Origin: Leptolinea sp. HRD-7
Lineage (GTDB): Bacteria; Chloroflexota; Anaerolineae; Anaerolineales; Anaerolineaceae
Direction: 5' to 3'
Length of the DNA stretch: 64,000 bases
Assembly: GCA_024363285.1 (NCBI GenBank)
Contig: AP024710.1
Span: 3,132,001 to 3,196,000 of the forward strand
Each line of letters opens with the position of its first letter. Within the stretch, counting starts at the first letter, position 1. The notes under the pieces are model-generated. The model had not been told where the DNA came from. It did no database searches and saw nothing but the letters and a program-made list of their open reading frames with translations. A program made the translations under genes and the position numbers. This document shows, one piece after another, positions 8,197 through 17,787 of the stretch.

Positions 8197-8271
8197 TCGG
8201 GGCGAGAGGATTTGAACCTCCGATCTCACGGTCCCGAACCGTGTGCTCTAGCCGGACTGAGCCACACCCCG
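8197..8271 (-). tRNA. tRNA-Pro(CGG)
   Basis: On the minus strand the acceptor arms CGGGGTG and CGCCCCG pair over 7 bp (one G-T) and are followed by discriminator A. The anticodon arm is CACGG-TTCGGGA-CCGTG, giving anticodon CGG. The T arm is GGAGG-TTCAAAT-CCTCT and the D stem GCTC/GAGC. CCA is not encoded. It decodes CCG proline codons. Its 3' 18 nt are repeated four times downstream. Confidence 0.95.
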
Positions 8272-8280
8272 AACAGCCCC

Positions 8281-8309
8281 ATTATAAGGCAGCCCATTAA
8301 CCCTGACAA
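8281..8309 (-). promoter_or_regulatory. Sigma-70 promoter of tRNA-Pro
   Basis: On the minus strand TTGTCA (8309-8304) is followed after exactly 17 bases by a perfect TATAAT (8286-8281), 10 bases before the tRNA 5' end. Confidence 0.85.
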
Positions 8310-8354
8310 GGGAATCCGTCAGATTAGGGTTTGATTAGAAATTGGTTTAACTAA

Positions 8355-8384
8355 TTGACTTGAGGTAGGTGAAAGTTGTATAAA
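8355..8384 (+). promoter_or_regulatory. Likely promoter of the ABC exporter operon
   Basis: TTGACT (8355-8360) and TATAAA (8379-8384) are 18 bases apart. A leader of about 120 nt follows; it contains a possible hairpin with arms CGGCAA and TTGCCG (around 8452-8480). Confidence 0.6.
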
Positions 8385-8513
8385 ATAGTACAGCACATGT
8401 GAAATCTTTTTCAGGTTGTGCATTCTATATCACTTATATATCCCAATTCAACCGGCAATTATCGCGGTAATCGCGGTTGCCGCGTTTGTAATACTTACTC
8501 GAAGGAGTACAGA

Positions 8514-9464
8514 ATGATACGCGTCAAAAGTCTTTGTAAAGACTTCGGTTCACGCCGTGCTGTGGACGACCTCACATTCGGCGCGGAAAAAGGTGAAATT
8601 CTCGGCTTTTTAGGACCGAACGGCGCAGGGAAGACCACCACCATGCGCATGCTCACCGGTTATATGCCGCCCACCAGCGGCACCGCCGAGATCGGTGGTT
8701 TTGATGTTCTGGAAAATTCGCTGGACGTGCGCAAATTGGTCGGCTATCTCCCCGAATCCGTCCCCCTTTATAACGATATGACTCTGATGGAATACCTCAC
8801 TTTTATGGGTGAGCTCCACCACATCCCTGACCTGGATGACCGTGTTGATGAAGTATTAGAAAAGGTGCACCTTGATGACCGCGCCGGCGGGTACGTGGGC
8901 AACCTGTCAAAAGGTATGCGCCAGCGCCTTGGGCTGGCCCAGGCCATCCTCCACCGCCCCGAAGTGCTCATTCTCGATGAACCCACCATCGGCCTGGATC
9001 CCGCGCAGATCATCGAAGTGCGCAACATCATCCGCGAGATCGGCAAAGACCACACCGTGATGCTCTCCACGCACATCCTCACCGAAGTGCAGCAGGTATG
9101 CAACCGGGTGATCATCATCAACAAGGGCCGCATCGTGGCCGAAGACACCCCCGCTGGCCTGCAAGAGCGTATCACCGGTGCCGACCGTGTTCAGGTGAAA
9201 ATCAAAGGCGATGCCAGAGATCTGCTTCCTCTGGTCACTCCTCTGCCAGGCGTGCTCAGCGCAGAAATCAAAAGCGGTAATGAAATTGAGATTGCTATGG
9301 CGGCCGGTCAAGATGTACGTCCAGAGATTGCCAATACGATTGTCAACAATAACATCGGGCTGCTTGAAATGAAAGCCAATAACCTCAGCCTTGAGGATAT
9401 CTTTATGCAATTAACCCAGGATGAACCTTCCCAGCCGTCGCTTGACGGCACAGTGGAAGACTGA
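8514..9464 (+). CDS. ABC transporter ATPase, GldA type
   Basis: The ATG at 8514 follows AAGGAG by 7 bases and starts at the normal domain boundary; the longer frame has no support. The 316-residue ATPase has Walker A GPNGAGKT (about 34-41), signature LSKGMRQRLG and Walker B LILDEPTIGLD, then an accessory C-terminal domain of about 90 residues. It would energise the ABC-2 permease encoded 20 bp downstream. With the GldG-like and DUF4340 genes that follow, this matches the Gld-type ABC exporter set known from gliding bacteria but widespread in non-gliders. The substrate is unknown. Confidence 0.9.
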   Translation: MIRVKSLCKDFGSRRAVDDLTFGAEKGEILGFLGPNGAGKTTTMRMLTGYMPPTSGTAEIGGFDVLENSLDVRKLVGYLPESVPLYNDMTLMEYLTFMGELHHIPDLDDRVDEVLEKVHLDDRAGGYVGNLSKGMRQRLGLAQAILHRPEVLILDEPTIGLDPAQIIEVRNIIREIGKDHTVMLSTHILTEVQQVCNRVIIINKGRIVAEDTPAGLQERITGADRVQVKIKGDARDLLPLVTPLPGVLSAEIKSGNEIEIAMAAGQDVRPEIANTIVNNNIGLLEMKANNLSLEDIFMQLTQDEPSQPSLDGTVED

Positions 9465-9484
9465 TCCCGACGGAGCAAACGTTT

Positions 9485-10216
9485 ATGAGAAACATCTGGA
9501 CTATCGCCAAACGGGAACTACGGCAGTATTTCAACAGTCCCATAGCTTATGCCGTCATGTTCCTGGTCATGCTTGTTCAGGGACTGATATTCTACGTTAA
9601 TTATTACTTTTCTACGTTACAGCAGTATGTTCCAGATATCCGCATGGTACTTTCACCCATGGTCACAATTTTCTTATTTACTACTCCAGCCATTACCATG
9701 CGTCTGCTGGCAGATGAACAGAAAACTGGCACATTGGAAGTATTAATGACTAAACCCATCCGCGACTGGGAGTTGATCGTGGGTAAATGGCTGGGCGCTT
9801 TTCTCTTTTACCTGATGATCATTGTGTTCACCTGGGTATACCCATTAATCCTGAGTTTTATGGTCAAACCGGGTATAGACCTTGGATTGGTGCTCTCTGG
9901 CTACCTTGGGATTATTCTCATTGTGGCGGCCTTTATAGCGGTCGGTGTGTTCGCGTCATCATTGTTCTCTAACCAGATTGCCGTATTCTTCACAACACTG
10001 GGTATCCTTCTGGTTTTCTGGCTCATTGACTACCCCGGGCAGGCATTCGGAGGTGTTGCAGGCAGTGTCATGCAATATCTTGGTCTAACCGGACATTTCT
10101 TCAATTCCTTCTATAACGGTGTGATTGAATTAAAAGATCTGATCTATTACCTGAGTATGACCATTTTCGCGCTCTTCCTTGGCAGCGCCTCAATTGAATC
10201 GAGAAGGTGGCGGTAA
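9485..10216 (+). CDS. ABC-2 type permease, GldF type
   Basis: This 243-residue integral membrane protein has about six hydrophobic helices. Its N-terminus, MRNIWTIAKRELRQYFNSPIA, is the typical amphipathic start of ABC-2 permeases, and ADEQKTGTLEVLMTKPI is the conserved cytoplasmic elbow. It would form the membrane channel for the ATPase encoded just upstream. Its stop overlaps the next gene start by one base (TAATG), so translational coupling is likely. Confidence 0.88.
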   Translation: MRNIWTIAKRELRQYFNSPIAYAVMFLVMLVQGLIFYVNYYFSTLQQYVPDIRMVLSPMVTIFLFTTPAITMRLLADEQKTGTLEVLMTKPIRDWELIVGKWLGAFLFYLMIIVFTWVYPLILSFMVKPGIDLGLVLSGYLGIILIVAAFIAVGVFASSLFSNQIAVFFTTLGILLVFWLIDYPGQAFGGVAGSVMQYLGLTGHFFNSFYNGVIELKDLIYYLSMTIFALFLGSASIESRRWR

Positions 10217-11760
10217 TGAACAAGAAATTAAAACAATTCGCCCCTTACGGGCTTTACCTTTCGATCGCGGCCGCTTTGACCGCATTAAGTTTGTATGTTT
10301 TACAACGAGAAGTCACCCTGGCTTTACGTATCGCCCTTGCTGTCATTGTCCTGGGCATAGCCCTGTTTATTTTCCTGGATCCAGAAAAAGCTAAAGAAAG
10401 TATCACCGGACGCCAGGGAAAAAACACATCCAATGCCCTGTTAATGACCATCGCCGTTCTGGGTATTGTGGTCGTTATTAACTACCTGGGAAACTCCTAT
10501 TCCAAACGATGGGATATCACCCAGGATAAAAATAATACACTGACGGTTGAAACATTGGATATATTAAAGAAGCTGCCATCAAATGTGATGGTCACCGGTT
10601 TCTTTACACCCCAATACTCCAATGAAACCGCCAAACAGCTGCTCGAAAACTATAAAACCGAATCAGCCGGCAAACTTGATTACAAATTCATCGACCCCAA
10701 TGCTGACCCGGCAGCCGCGAAAGCCGCAAAGATCACCAGTGATGGTACCCTGGTTCTGACCATGGAAGGCCGCAGCGAACAAGTCACCTACGCGGATGAA
10801 AAAGGTATTTCTAACGCCCTGGTTCGCCTTTCCAATCCAGGTAACCGAAATGTCTACTTCTTACAGGGGCATGGTGAATATCCCATCGAACAGAACAGTC
10901 AGGGCAGTTATAGCCTGGTGAAATCTGTGCTGGAAGGCAAGAATTACACCGTTAAGACGTTATCTCTGTTGACCTCTGGTTCTATTCCCGATGATGCCAT
11001 GGCTATTGTGATCGCCGGTAACACCACATCACTGGACCAGAAAGAAGTAGATCTGATAAAGGATTACCTGAAGAAAGGTAAAGCCTTGGTCTGGTTGGAT
11101 AACCCCTCCGTGGAAAGCGGGATAAAAGCTTCTGACGATTTATTGGGCATGTATCTAAAATCCGACTGGGGTATCACTCTGGACGATGATTTAATGATTG
11201 ACACAAACGTCAACCCGCCCACTGTATTGGCAACCAATAATTATGGAAACCATGCGATTACAGAACGGCTGCAGCGGTTATACACATTATTCCCGGTCGC
11301 GCGGTCCATCACGTTTGACAATAGCAAAACGGATATTACCGGATACCCTCTGGTCAATTCATCCAACGCATCATGGGGTGAAACAGACCAGGAGAGCATA
11401 AAAAGTCAGAAAGTTTCACCGGATGAGAAAACCGACCGTATTGGACCTTTAATGATTGGCATGGCGGCACAAAACAATACGACTAAAGCACGCGTCGTTG
11501 TAATTGGTGACGCGGAATTTGCTGCCGACAATAACTACCCCCAATACGGTAATAGTGTTCTTATCATAAACGCCATTGACTGGGCAGCAGGACAGGAAGA
11601 TTTGTTGAACCTGACACCCCGTAATAATACGCAGCGCAGCTTAAATCCGCCGACTGTTTTTACAAACGGTCTTGTCTTCCTGATCACTGTACTGTTAATC
11701 CCTGGCTTGATCCTCATTACCGGAATTATTACTTCGGTTCAACGAAAAAAGAGAGGATAA
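10216..11760 (+). CDS. Gliding-motility-associated ABC substrate-binding/auxiliary protein, GldG type
   Basis: The ATG at 10216 overlaps the permease stop and has AAGGTGG upstream; a GTG three codons earlier is possible. The 514-residue protein has two N-terminal membrane helices, a large extracytoplasmic region and one C-terminal helix (about 485-507). The region around YFLQGHGEYPIE and the segment AIVIAGNTTSLDQKEVDLIKDYL are typical of the ABC_transp_aux domain of GldG-like proteins. It is presumed to form the outer part of the exporter with the two preceding gene products. Confidence 0.85.
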   Translation: MNKKLKQFAPYGLYLSIAAALTALSLYVLQREVTLALRIALAVIVLGIALFIFLDPEKAKESITGRQGKNTSNALLMTIAVLGIVVVINYLGNSYSKRWDITQDKNNTLTVETLDILKKLPSNVMVTGFFTPQYSNETAKQLLENYKTESAGKLDYKFIDPNADPAAAKAAKITSDGTLVLTMEGRSEQVTYADEKGISNALVRLSNPGNRNVYFLQGHGEYPIEQNSQGSYSLVKSVLEGKNYTVKTLSLLTSGSIPDDAMAIVIAGNTTSLDQKEVDLIKDYLKKGKALVWLDNPSVESGIKASDDLLGMYLKSDWGITLDDDLMIDTNVNPPTVLATNNYGNHAITERLQRLYTLFPVARSITFDNSKTDITGYPLVNSSNASWGETDQESIKSQKVSPDEKTDRIGPLMIGMAAQNNTTKARVVVIGDAEFAADNNYPQYGNSVLIINAIDWAAGQEDLLNLTPRNNTQRSLNPPTVFTNGLVFLITVLLIPGLILITGIITSVQRKKRG

Positions 11761-11762
11761 TC

Positions 11763-12350
11763 ATGGTCAAGAAACCCACATTAATTCTTCTGGGTATCAT
11801 GGCTGTGTTGATTGCGTTTGCGGTTTACACACAGAAGAATCCTTCCATTTTAAAAGGGGATTCCACACCCACCGCCACAAAGATACCTTCTCCTCTTTCT
11901 GACTGGAAATTGGATGAGACACGTCTAATCAAATACGAAGATCCACAGGGAAAATCCATCAGCCTGAGAATGGGCAAAGATTTCAGTAATTGGAGTATCG
12001 ACCAGAATTCTCAAACTCCGGCAGATGCGGGAAAAGTAACACAATTAATTTCAGAATTGCAATCCTTGCAACCTGTGAGTAAACTGGAATCATCGACGGA
12101 TGAAAGTGCCATGGGGATCGGCACACAATCGAAAAAAATTACGCTGGTTGATGGGAGCGGTTCCACAAAAGAGATCGTTATTGGAGAAAAAACCGCTACA
12201 GGAAGCGGTTACTATGTCAAAGTGGCGGATGTCATCTATATTGTTAACACGTACGCGTTGCAAAATATCACCGACCTGTTGACAATGGATTCGATGATCA
12301 AGAAAACAGAGACACCCACAGTACAGGTTTCTGAAACTCCAAAGCCTTAG
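11763..12350 (+). CDS. DUF4340-family membrane-anchored protein
   Basis: This 195-residue protein starts 2 bp after the GldG-like gene. It has one N-terminal anchor helix (about 6-23), a short Pro/Thr spacer, then a beta-rich domain with the DUF4340 pattern: ISLRMGKDFSNWSI, a segment on cofactor-like offsets (KKITLVDGSG) and VIYIVNTYALQNITDLL. DUF4340 genes commonly follow gldA/F/G genes, so it is likely a fourth subunit of this exporter. Its molecular role is not established. Confidence 0.8.
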   Translation: MVKKPTLILLGIMAVLIAFAVYTQKNPSILKGDSTPTATKIPSPLSDWKLDETRLIKYEDPQGKSISLRMGKDFSNWSIDQNSQTPADAGKVTQLISELQSLQPVSKLESSTDESAMGIGTQSKKITLVDGSGSTKEIVIGEKTATGSGYYVKVADVIYIVNTYALQNITDLLTMDSMIKKTETPTVQVSETPKP

Positions 12351-12375
12351 GGTATTGAAATGCCCTGTGAAAAAG

Positions 12376-12390
12376 AGTATTCTGAATACT
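12376..12390. promoter_or_regulatory. Palindrome upstream of the sigma factor gene
   Basis: AGTATTC-T-GAATACT is a perfect 7-bp-arm palindrome between the exporter operon and the sigma factor gene. It could be a protein-binding site; nothing shows which. Confidence 0.3.
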
Positions 12391-12453
12391 GGCTATTTTT
12401 ACAAAGGAATATTGTGGTCAATTATAAAAGGATAAGGTTAATAATAAACTTCT

Positions 12454-13671
12454 ATGGATGATGCGATTTTGCATGTAGTTGATGAAGATGAAGAGTATTC
12501 TGCAATTGCTAGACTTATTGAACTTGGCCGCCAGAAATCTTTTGTAACCATCGACGATATTCTTCATTTCTTTCCAGAAGCTGAACAAGACGTGGAACAG
12601 CTTGAAGAAGCTTTTGCCGCTCTTTTAAGCGCGGGAATTAACTACATTGAAGAACCATCGGCCATTGAAGAACCGGCGGAAGACGAGCTTTCTTTCGAAG
12701 AAGAAGAAGCGGCCGAAGAGGAACAGGGGCAAACCACGTATTTTGATGATTTGGCCAATATTGATACTGACGACACAATCGGCTTGTATCTAAAAGAGGT
12801 AAGTCGTGTTCCGCTGCTAACCGCGGAAGAGGAAGTTGAGCTGGCACAGCGCATTGAACGCGGACGCATGGCACGTGAAGAACTGGCCAAAGGCAATGTG
12901 ACCACAAAACGCCGTCTTGAATTGCGTCATTTGATTGAAGATGGTTGGGCTGGCAGAGAGCATCTGATTACCGCCAATTCTCGTCTTGTGATTTCTGTGG
13001 CCAAAAAGTATATGGGGCGTGGTGTTCCCTTCCTTGATCTTATTCAAGAAGGAAACATAGGACTGATACGCGCGACCAAAAAATTTGACTACCGCCGTGG
13101 TCATAAATTTAGCACCTATGCCACATGGTGGATCCGACAGGCTGTCACCCGGGCCATTGCGGATCAGGGTCGAACCATCCGCGTTCCTGTCCACATGGGT
13201 GACCAGATCAATAAACTACTGCGTGTTCAGCACCAGTTGACACAGCGCCTTGGCCGCGAACCATCTGTGGAAGAACTGGCCGATGCCCTCGAGGTCCCCC
13301 CCAAGAAAGTGGAAAACATGATCCAGGTGGCTCGCCGTCCGTTGTCACTGGAAACGCCTACCGATGACGAAGAAGACTCAGTTCTCGGAGATTTCATTGA
13401 AGACGATGAAGCTCCCCCGCCCGATGACACCGCCACATACAACCTCCTTAAAGAACACCTGGAAGATGTATTGAACTCTCTTCCCCCGCGAGAAGTGCGA
13501 ATCCTGCAGTTGCGTTACGGGCTGTTAGATGGACAGGCATACACGCTCGAAGAAGTTGGCCGCAAGATGGGTGTTACCCGTGAACGGGTGCGCCAGATTG
13601 AAGCCCAGGCTTTAAGCCGGCTTCGTCACCCGACCATCCGGCGACGCCTTCGCGATTACCTGGGTGAGTAA
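12454..13671 (+). CDS. rpoD: Primary RNA polymerase sigma factor (RpoD/SigA)
   Basis: This 405-residue protein is a group 1 sigma-70. Regions seen in order: a region 1.1-like start (about 12-70), an acidic Glu-rich linker (about 70-95), region 1.2 [20 protein letters not shown], region 2 with [21 protein letters not shown] and [17 protein letters not shown], region 3, and region 4.2 with [20 protein letters not shown]. These bind core polymerase and the -10 and -35 elements, in line with the consensus promoters seen elsewhere in the window. Its ribosome-binding site is weak. A strong terminator follows the gene. Confidence 0.94.
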   Translation: MDDAILHVVDEDEEYSAIARLIELGRQKSFVTIDDILHFFPEAEQDVEQLEEAFAALLSAGINYIEEPSAIEEPAEDELSFEEEEAAEEEQGQTTYFDDLANIDTDDTIGLYLKEVSRVPLLTAEEEVELAQRIERGRMAREELAKGNVTTKRRLELRHLIEDGWAGREHLITANSRLVISVAKKYMGRGVPFLDLIQEGNIGLIRATKKFDYRRGHKFSTYATWWIRQAVTRAIADQGRTIRVPVHMGDQINKLLRVQHQLTQRLGREPSVEELADALEVPPKKVENMIQVARRPLSLETPTDDEEDSVLGDFIEDDEAPPPDDTATYNLLKEHLEDVLNSLPPREVRILQLRYGLLDGQAYTLEEVGRKMGVTRERVRQIEAQALSRLRHPTIRRRLRDYLGE

Positions 13672-13684
13672 CCTATCGAAAACT

Positions 13685-13728
13685 AAAGAGGCTGTCCAGA
13701 TGAATGATCTATTGGACAGCCTCTTTTC
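13685..13728 (+). terminator. Rho-independent terminator after rpoD
   Basis: AAAGAGGCTGTCCA (13685-13698) and TGGACAGCCTCTTT (13713-13726) are perfect 14-bp arms around a 14-base loop, ending in a short T-run. Confidence 0.9.
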
Positions 13729-13833
13729 AATTCTGTTAATACTTTGACTATACGACTTGTTTTAATTAAATCTTTCTTGCATTAATCTTTCGTTTGGTGC
13801 ATACTAGGCAATTGGGAGGAGAAATATTATTTT

Positions 13834-16800
13834 ATGCCAACAATCCCCCTGAGACAATATTGTCGTGATATTGAACAGCTGATCAACAACAACCAATCAG
13901 ACGAAGCGCTGGTATGTTGCCAACGCATTCTTGAAGTTTATCCGCTCTGTCTCGACGCATACCGATTACAGGGTAAAGCTCACCTTGAACTACAGCAATA
14001 TGATAAAGCGGAAGTCGCTTTTCAAAAGGTTCTCGCATCCGTCCCGGATGATTTTGTGGCAAACCTGGGAATGAGTTTGTTGCGCGAAAAACAAACCAAT
14101 CTTAGCGGCGCCATCTGGCACATGGAACGTGCCAATGAAGCTCAACTTGGCAATCCGGCCGTTCAAAATGAACGCCGCCGTTTATACAAACTTCGTGATG
14201 GCATCGCTACATCACGGTTGCCCAGTACAAGCGGTAACCTTATTCGCATGTATCTAAACGGCGATATGCTCTCTAACGCGATCAATGAAATCAATTCGGT
14301 TTTGCTAGAAGACCCATCGCGTTTAGACCTCAAAGTGCTGCTGGCACGAGCTTATATGCGAAGTGGCAAAAAAGAAGAAACGATTCAGACATGCCGAGAA
14401 TTGCTGAAAGAACTTCCTTTATGTTTTGAAGCCAACCGTATCCTGTTTGAGAGCCGGTCTCCAGCAATAAAAATTGAAGAAATGCAGACTTTACAACAAA
14501 GGCTGCGTGATCTTGACCCGTATTATGAATTTGTAACACCCGAACAGCCAGATATAAAGAAAGTTCCCGACGAACGGGTTTTGCTCAATATTCCTGATGG
14601 ATCAGGCCCAAAAACTGCAACTACCGGAATACCGGGAAACCTGTCATTTTCTTCTGCCAATTCAGGTGAAGGTTTGATGGGTAGCAGCGGATCAGATTTC
14701 GGGCAGAGAAATCACTCACCATCATGGATGCCGGGCCAGGATTCTCGCTCGTTATCAGGTTTGGCAAGCAATACCGGTACGATTGCTGGCGTCAGCCCAG
14801 CCACCCCCAACAGTGGATTCAATTTTGGAAAAAATATGACAACAGACGAACCAACCTCTCGCGATAGATTTTCCTCAGAACCCGATAATTCGCAAAATGC
14901 GAACCAACCGGCCAATCCATTTCTTTCATCATCGAATGGAGCCATCCCGGCTGCCGAACCGGGTGACATTCCCGAATGGTTGAAAGCATTGGCCGCCGAA
15001 CCGCCAGCGGCTTCGTCTGATGCGATCACCGCCCCGCTCAGGGTACCGGGTGAAACGGGCGTTTTGCAGACCGGCGAAGAAAACCTGGACTTCCTTCGGA
15101 ATTTCGGCGAGGAGGCGGCAAACGAGCCGCCAGCTCCGGCTCAACCTTCAGTAAAACCCGCCCAGGGACCATTGGAAACTTTACCCGGGACGCTTCCCGC
15201 CAGTCCGTTCCTTACATCAAGCGAGACTACCCAGCCTGTTCCTATTGAAGATACCAGCGCGGCGGAAAAAACCACCGGCCGCGACATGCCGGATTGGTTA
15301 AAGTCAGCCGCTGAACCGCAGTCGAATGGGCAGTTGAGATCAGTAGAATCAGATTTTAGAGACGATTTCAATTCAATTGAAATCCCATCCGCCCCGCAGC
15401 AGCCTGTGATAATGGATAATCCATTTGAGATGCCAGAAGAAACTGTCACAGCACCGGTTTCTGATGAAGAAATTCCGACACCAGAGATAGAACAATACCT
15501 TGAGCAATTACGAAAAGACATTACACCCCAGGATCAACCGGATTGGTTGAAAAAAGAAAACCTGGGAAATGAACTTGAAGCGCTCTTTGAAGAAAAACCT
15601 GCCGCCCAACCACAGGCGCCTCAATCCTCAGCGGCGGTCATTCCAAATATAGAACCCGAACCAGAACCAGAACAACCGGATTGGATGGCTCAACTTAAAG
15701 AACAGGAAACCAGTGAGCCCGCTCAACAGGCGGCATCCATACCAGAGAACGTTCCAGATTGGTTGTTCACTCCGGAAGAAGAAACAGACGGCTCCACTGC
15801 TCCCATTCAATCTGAAACCCCTGTTACGCATCAACCCCCACCGGATTGGCTGCAGGCCGCCCGACCGGATATTTTCGGGCGTGAAGAATTGCTGGAAGAA
15901 CCACCCGCCCAAAATGTTACACCGGCTGCTCCTGTTTCTCCTGAGATTTCTGAGCCGGCTTCTGACATCACCGCGGCGATCAAAGATGAACCCGTGGAAG
16001 AACAACAGGGTTTTCCGCCGGAATTGGATTTCATGAAATCTCAAGCCATTGATTTTATGAATGCAGATCGCAGCCATTTGACGGATAACCTGACAATGCC
16101 GCCAGAACATCCAACGGCTGAAGAAAATATTGACTTTACCAAAGCGGCTCCTGTTGAAAATCTTCCGGCTGACCTGGCTGCGTTATTAAGAGAAGAAACT
16201 GAAAAACAACAGATTCATACAATGCCCATCTCCGAGGAATCTGTTGAATCCATGCCGGGATTCAATTTGGAATTGAATATTCCAGAACTTCAAAAGGATT
16301 TCTTATCTCTTGGGGAGAATGCAGAAGAAGAAAAAACTCCCGCTGCCGCAGAAGAAGATACTCCATTCTCTGTTGAAGCTTTTCTGCAAGAGACAAGCCA
16401 GCCTGAACCAACAGCGGAGCCCCAAATACCTCCCACTGTATTTGACCTGACTGCCGGAAAACAAGAAGCTTTACCTGAAACTCAGCAACCCGAATCGATG
16501 GTGAATATTTTTGCAGATGAAGCCAGTACATCCCAGGCGGAATCCGTGCCTCAGGCAGGTATTGGGTATGAAACCGAAACAACCATGCCGATTGAGGAAA
16601 TTGAAGTACCTCAAACCATCGAATCGGCTGTCTTTGACCAACAAGCCCAACCGGTAACCCCGGAAGCAGTTCAGCAATTCACAGAGGCAGTTGTTCCAGA
16701 GACGATCACTCCTGTAGAAGAAACTCCGAGCATAAAAGAACCTCAGCCGGAACCAGTGTCAAACATTTCCGGATCTGTTGATCAATCAGAGGAACCCCAA

Positions 16801-17751
16801 CCGGTTAAACCAGCCGGCGAGATAGAACCCACAATTCCCATCAGCTCATTCGGAGAAGACATCCTACGCACCCCGATAGAACCTGAACCGGCAAAACCCG
16901 CATCCATAGCGGAGCCGACTGTTCCTGTCAGCTCACTGGGTGAAGAATTTTTGCGCACCCCGCTTGAACCTGAATCGGTTAAGCCCCCTGTTGTCTCTGA
17001 ACCAGAAGTCTCCGGCAGTTCACTCGGTGAAGAATTTTTACGCACCCCTCTTGAACCCGAAGCGATTAAACCCCCTGCTGTTTCTGAACCGGAAGTCTCT
17101 GGTATCTCGCTGGGTGAAGAATTCTTGCGAACACCGCTCGAACCTGAACACGCTCAGAATGAGATTACACCAGTCGTTGAGAATGAATACCAGCCAGTCA
17201 ACGAAGTTTCTCCGGCCGTTATTGAACCTGTCGTTCCAGTGACTCATCCGACACCGGCGGCGGAAGTTCCGCCCCCTGCTTTCAAGGAACCTGAACCGGT
17301 TTCAGCGCCGCCATCACCTGTTCCCGCCATAAAACCCGAACCAGTTGTAGAAGAACAGGCTCCTGCACGCAAACCAATTGTTCCCAAGACAGTTGTGCCC
17401 AAACCGGTCGTTGCCACAAAACAGGTTGCCCCCAGGCCTGTTTATCGGCCGGAAAAACCGGTGGTTATCACCCAACCAACCAGTCAGCGCAAGAACGCTG
17501 GTGCTGCTGACCTGACCCGCGCGCGTGAAGCCGCTTCACGCGGTGACCTCACCACAGCGCTCCGCCGCTATATCAAACTGATCAACGCGAACCGGGCTTT
17601 AGACCAGGTTTCAGCCGACCTGAAAGAACTTACCCGCAAGAATCCAAAGAATTATCTTGCCTGGCAAACCTATGGTGACGCTCGACTACGGTCTAATCGT
17701 ATTCAGGAAGCATTGGATGCCTACGCGAAAGCCGCAGACCTGTTAAAATAG
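13834..17751 (+). CDS. Large TPR protein with Pro/Glu-rich repeats and PDWL motifs
   Basis: This 1305-residue protein has TPR repeats at both ends (about 5-225 and 1225-1305). Between them is a long low-complexity region rich in Pro, Glu, Ala and Ser. That region has six PDWL-like motifs (PEWLK, PDWLK twice, PDWM, PDWLF, PDWLQ), spaced about 50-120 residues. Near 990-1105 there are four degenerate repeats of about 30 residues centred on SLGEEFLRTPLEPE. TPRs bind other proteins and PDWL may be a short docking motif; this is inference. There is no signal peptide or membrane segment, so it is probably cytoplasmic. GGGAGGAG lies upstream. Confidence 0.85.
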   Translation: MPTIPLRQYCRDIEQLINNNQSDEALVCCQRILEVYPLCLDAYRLQGKAHLELQQYDKAEVAFQKVLASVPDDFVANLGMSLLREKQTNLSGAIWHMERANEAQLGNPAVQNERRRLYKLRDGIATSRLPSTSGNLIRMYLNGDMLSNAINEINSVLLEDPSRLDLKVLLARAYMRSGKKEETIQTCRELLKELPLCFEANRILFESRSPAIKIEEMQTLQQRLRDLDPYYEFVTPEQPDIKKVPDERVLLNIPDGSGPKTATTGIPGNLSFSSANSGEGLMGSSGSDFGQRNHSPSWMPGQDSRSLSGLASNTGTIAGVSPATPNSGFNFGKNMTTDEPTSRDRFSSEPDNSQNANQPANPFLSSSNGAIPAAEPGDIPEWLKALAAEPPAASSDAITAPLRVPGETGVLQTGEENLDFLRNFGEEAANEPPAPAQPSVKPAQGPLETLPGTLPASPFLTSSETTQPVPIEDTSAAEKTTGRDMPDWLKSAAEPQSNGQLRSVESDFRDDFNSIEIPSAPQQPVIMDNPFEMPEETVTAPVSDEEIPTPEIEQYLEQLRKDITPQDQPDWLKKENLGNELEALFEEKPAAQPQAPQSSAAVIPNIEPEPEPEQPDWMAQLKEQETSEPAQQAASIPENVPDWLFTPEEETDGSTAPIQSETPVTHQPPPDWLQAARPDIFGREELLEEPPAQNVTPAAPVSPEISEPASDITAAIKDEPVEEQQGFPPELDFMKSQAIDFMNADRSHLTDNLTMPPEHPTAEENIDFTKAAPVENLPADLAALLREETEKQQIHTMPISEESVESMPGFNLELNIPELQKDFLSLGENAEEEKTPAAAEEDTPFSVEAFLQETSQPEPTAEPQIPPTVFDLTAGKQEALPETQQPESMVNIFADEASTSQAESVPQAGIGYETETTMPIEEIEVPQTIESAVFDQQAQPVTPEAVQQFTEAVVPETITPVEETPSIKEPQPEPVSNISGSVDQSEEPQPVKPAGEIEPTIPISSFGEDILRTPIEPEPAKPASIAEPTVPVSSLGEEFLRTPLEPESVKPPVVSEPEVSGSSLGEEFLRTPLEPEAIKPPAVSEPEVSGISLGEEFLRTPLEPEHAQNEITPVVENEYQPVNEVSPAVIEPVVPVTHPTPAAEVPPPAFKEPEPVSAPPSPVPAIKPEPVVEEQAPARKPIVPKTVVPKPVVATKQVAPRPVYRPEKPVVITQPTSQRKNAGAADLTRAREAASRGDLTTALRRYIKLINANRALDQVSADLKELTRKNPKNYLAWQTYGDARLRSNRIQEALDAYAKAADLLK

Positions 17752-17787
17752 GGCTGCAATAACACATATCATAACCCTGGAGCTCCC

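Noticed and set aside
15628..16110. Minus-strand frame of 160 codons and similar frames across the large TPR gene
   Set aside because: They reflect biased composition of the repetitive coding strand and have no recognisable protein features.
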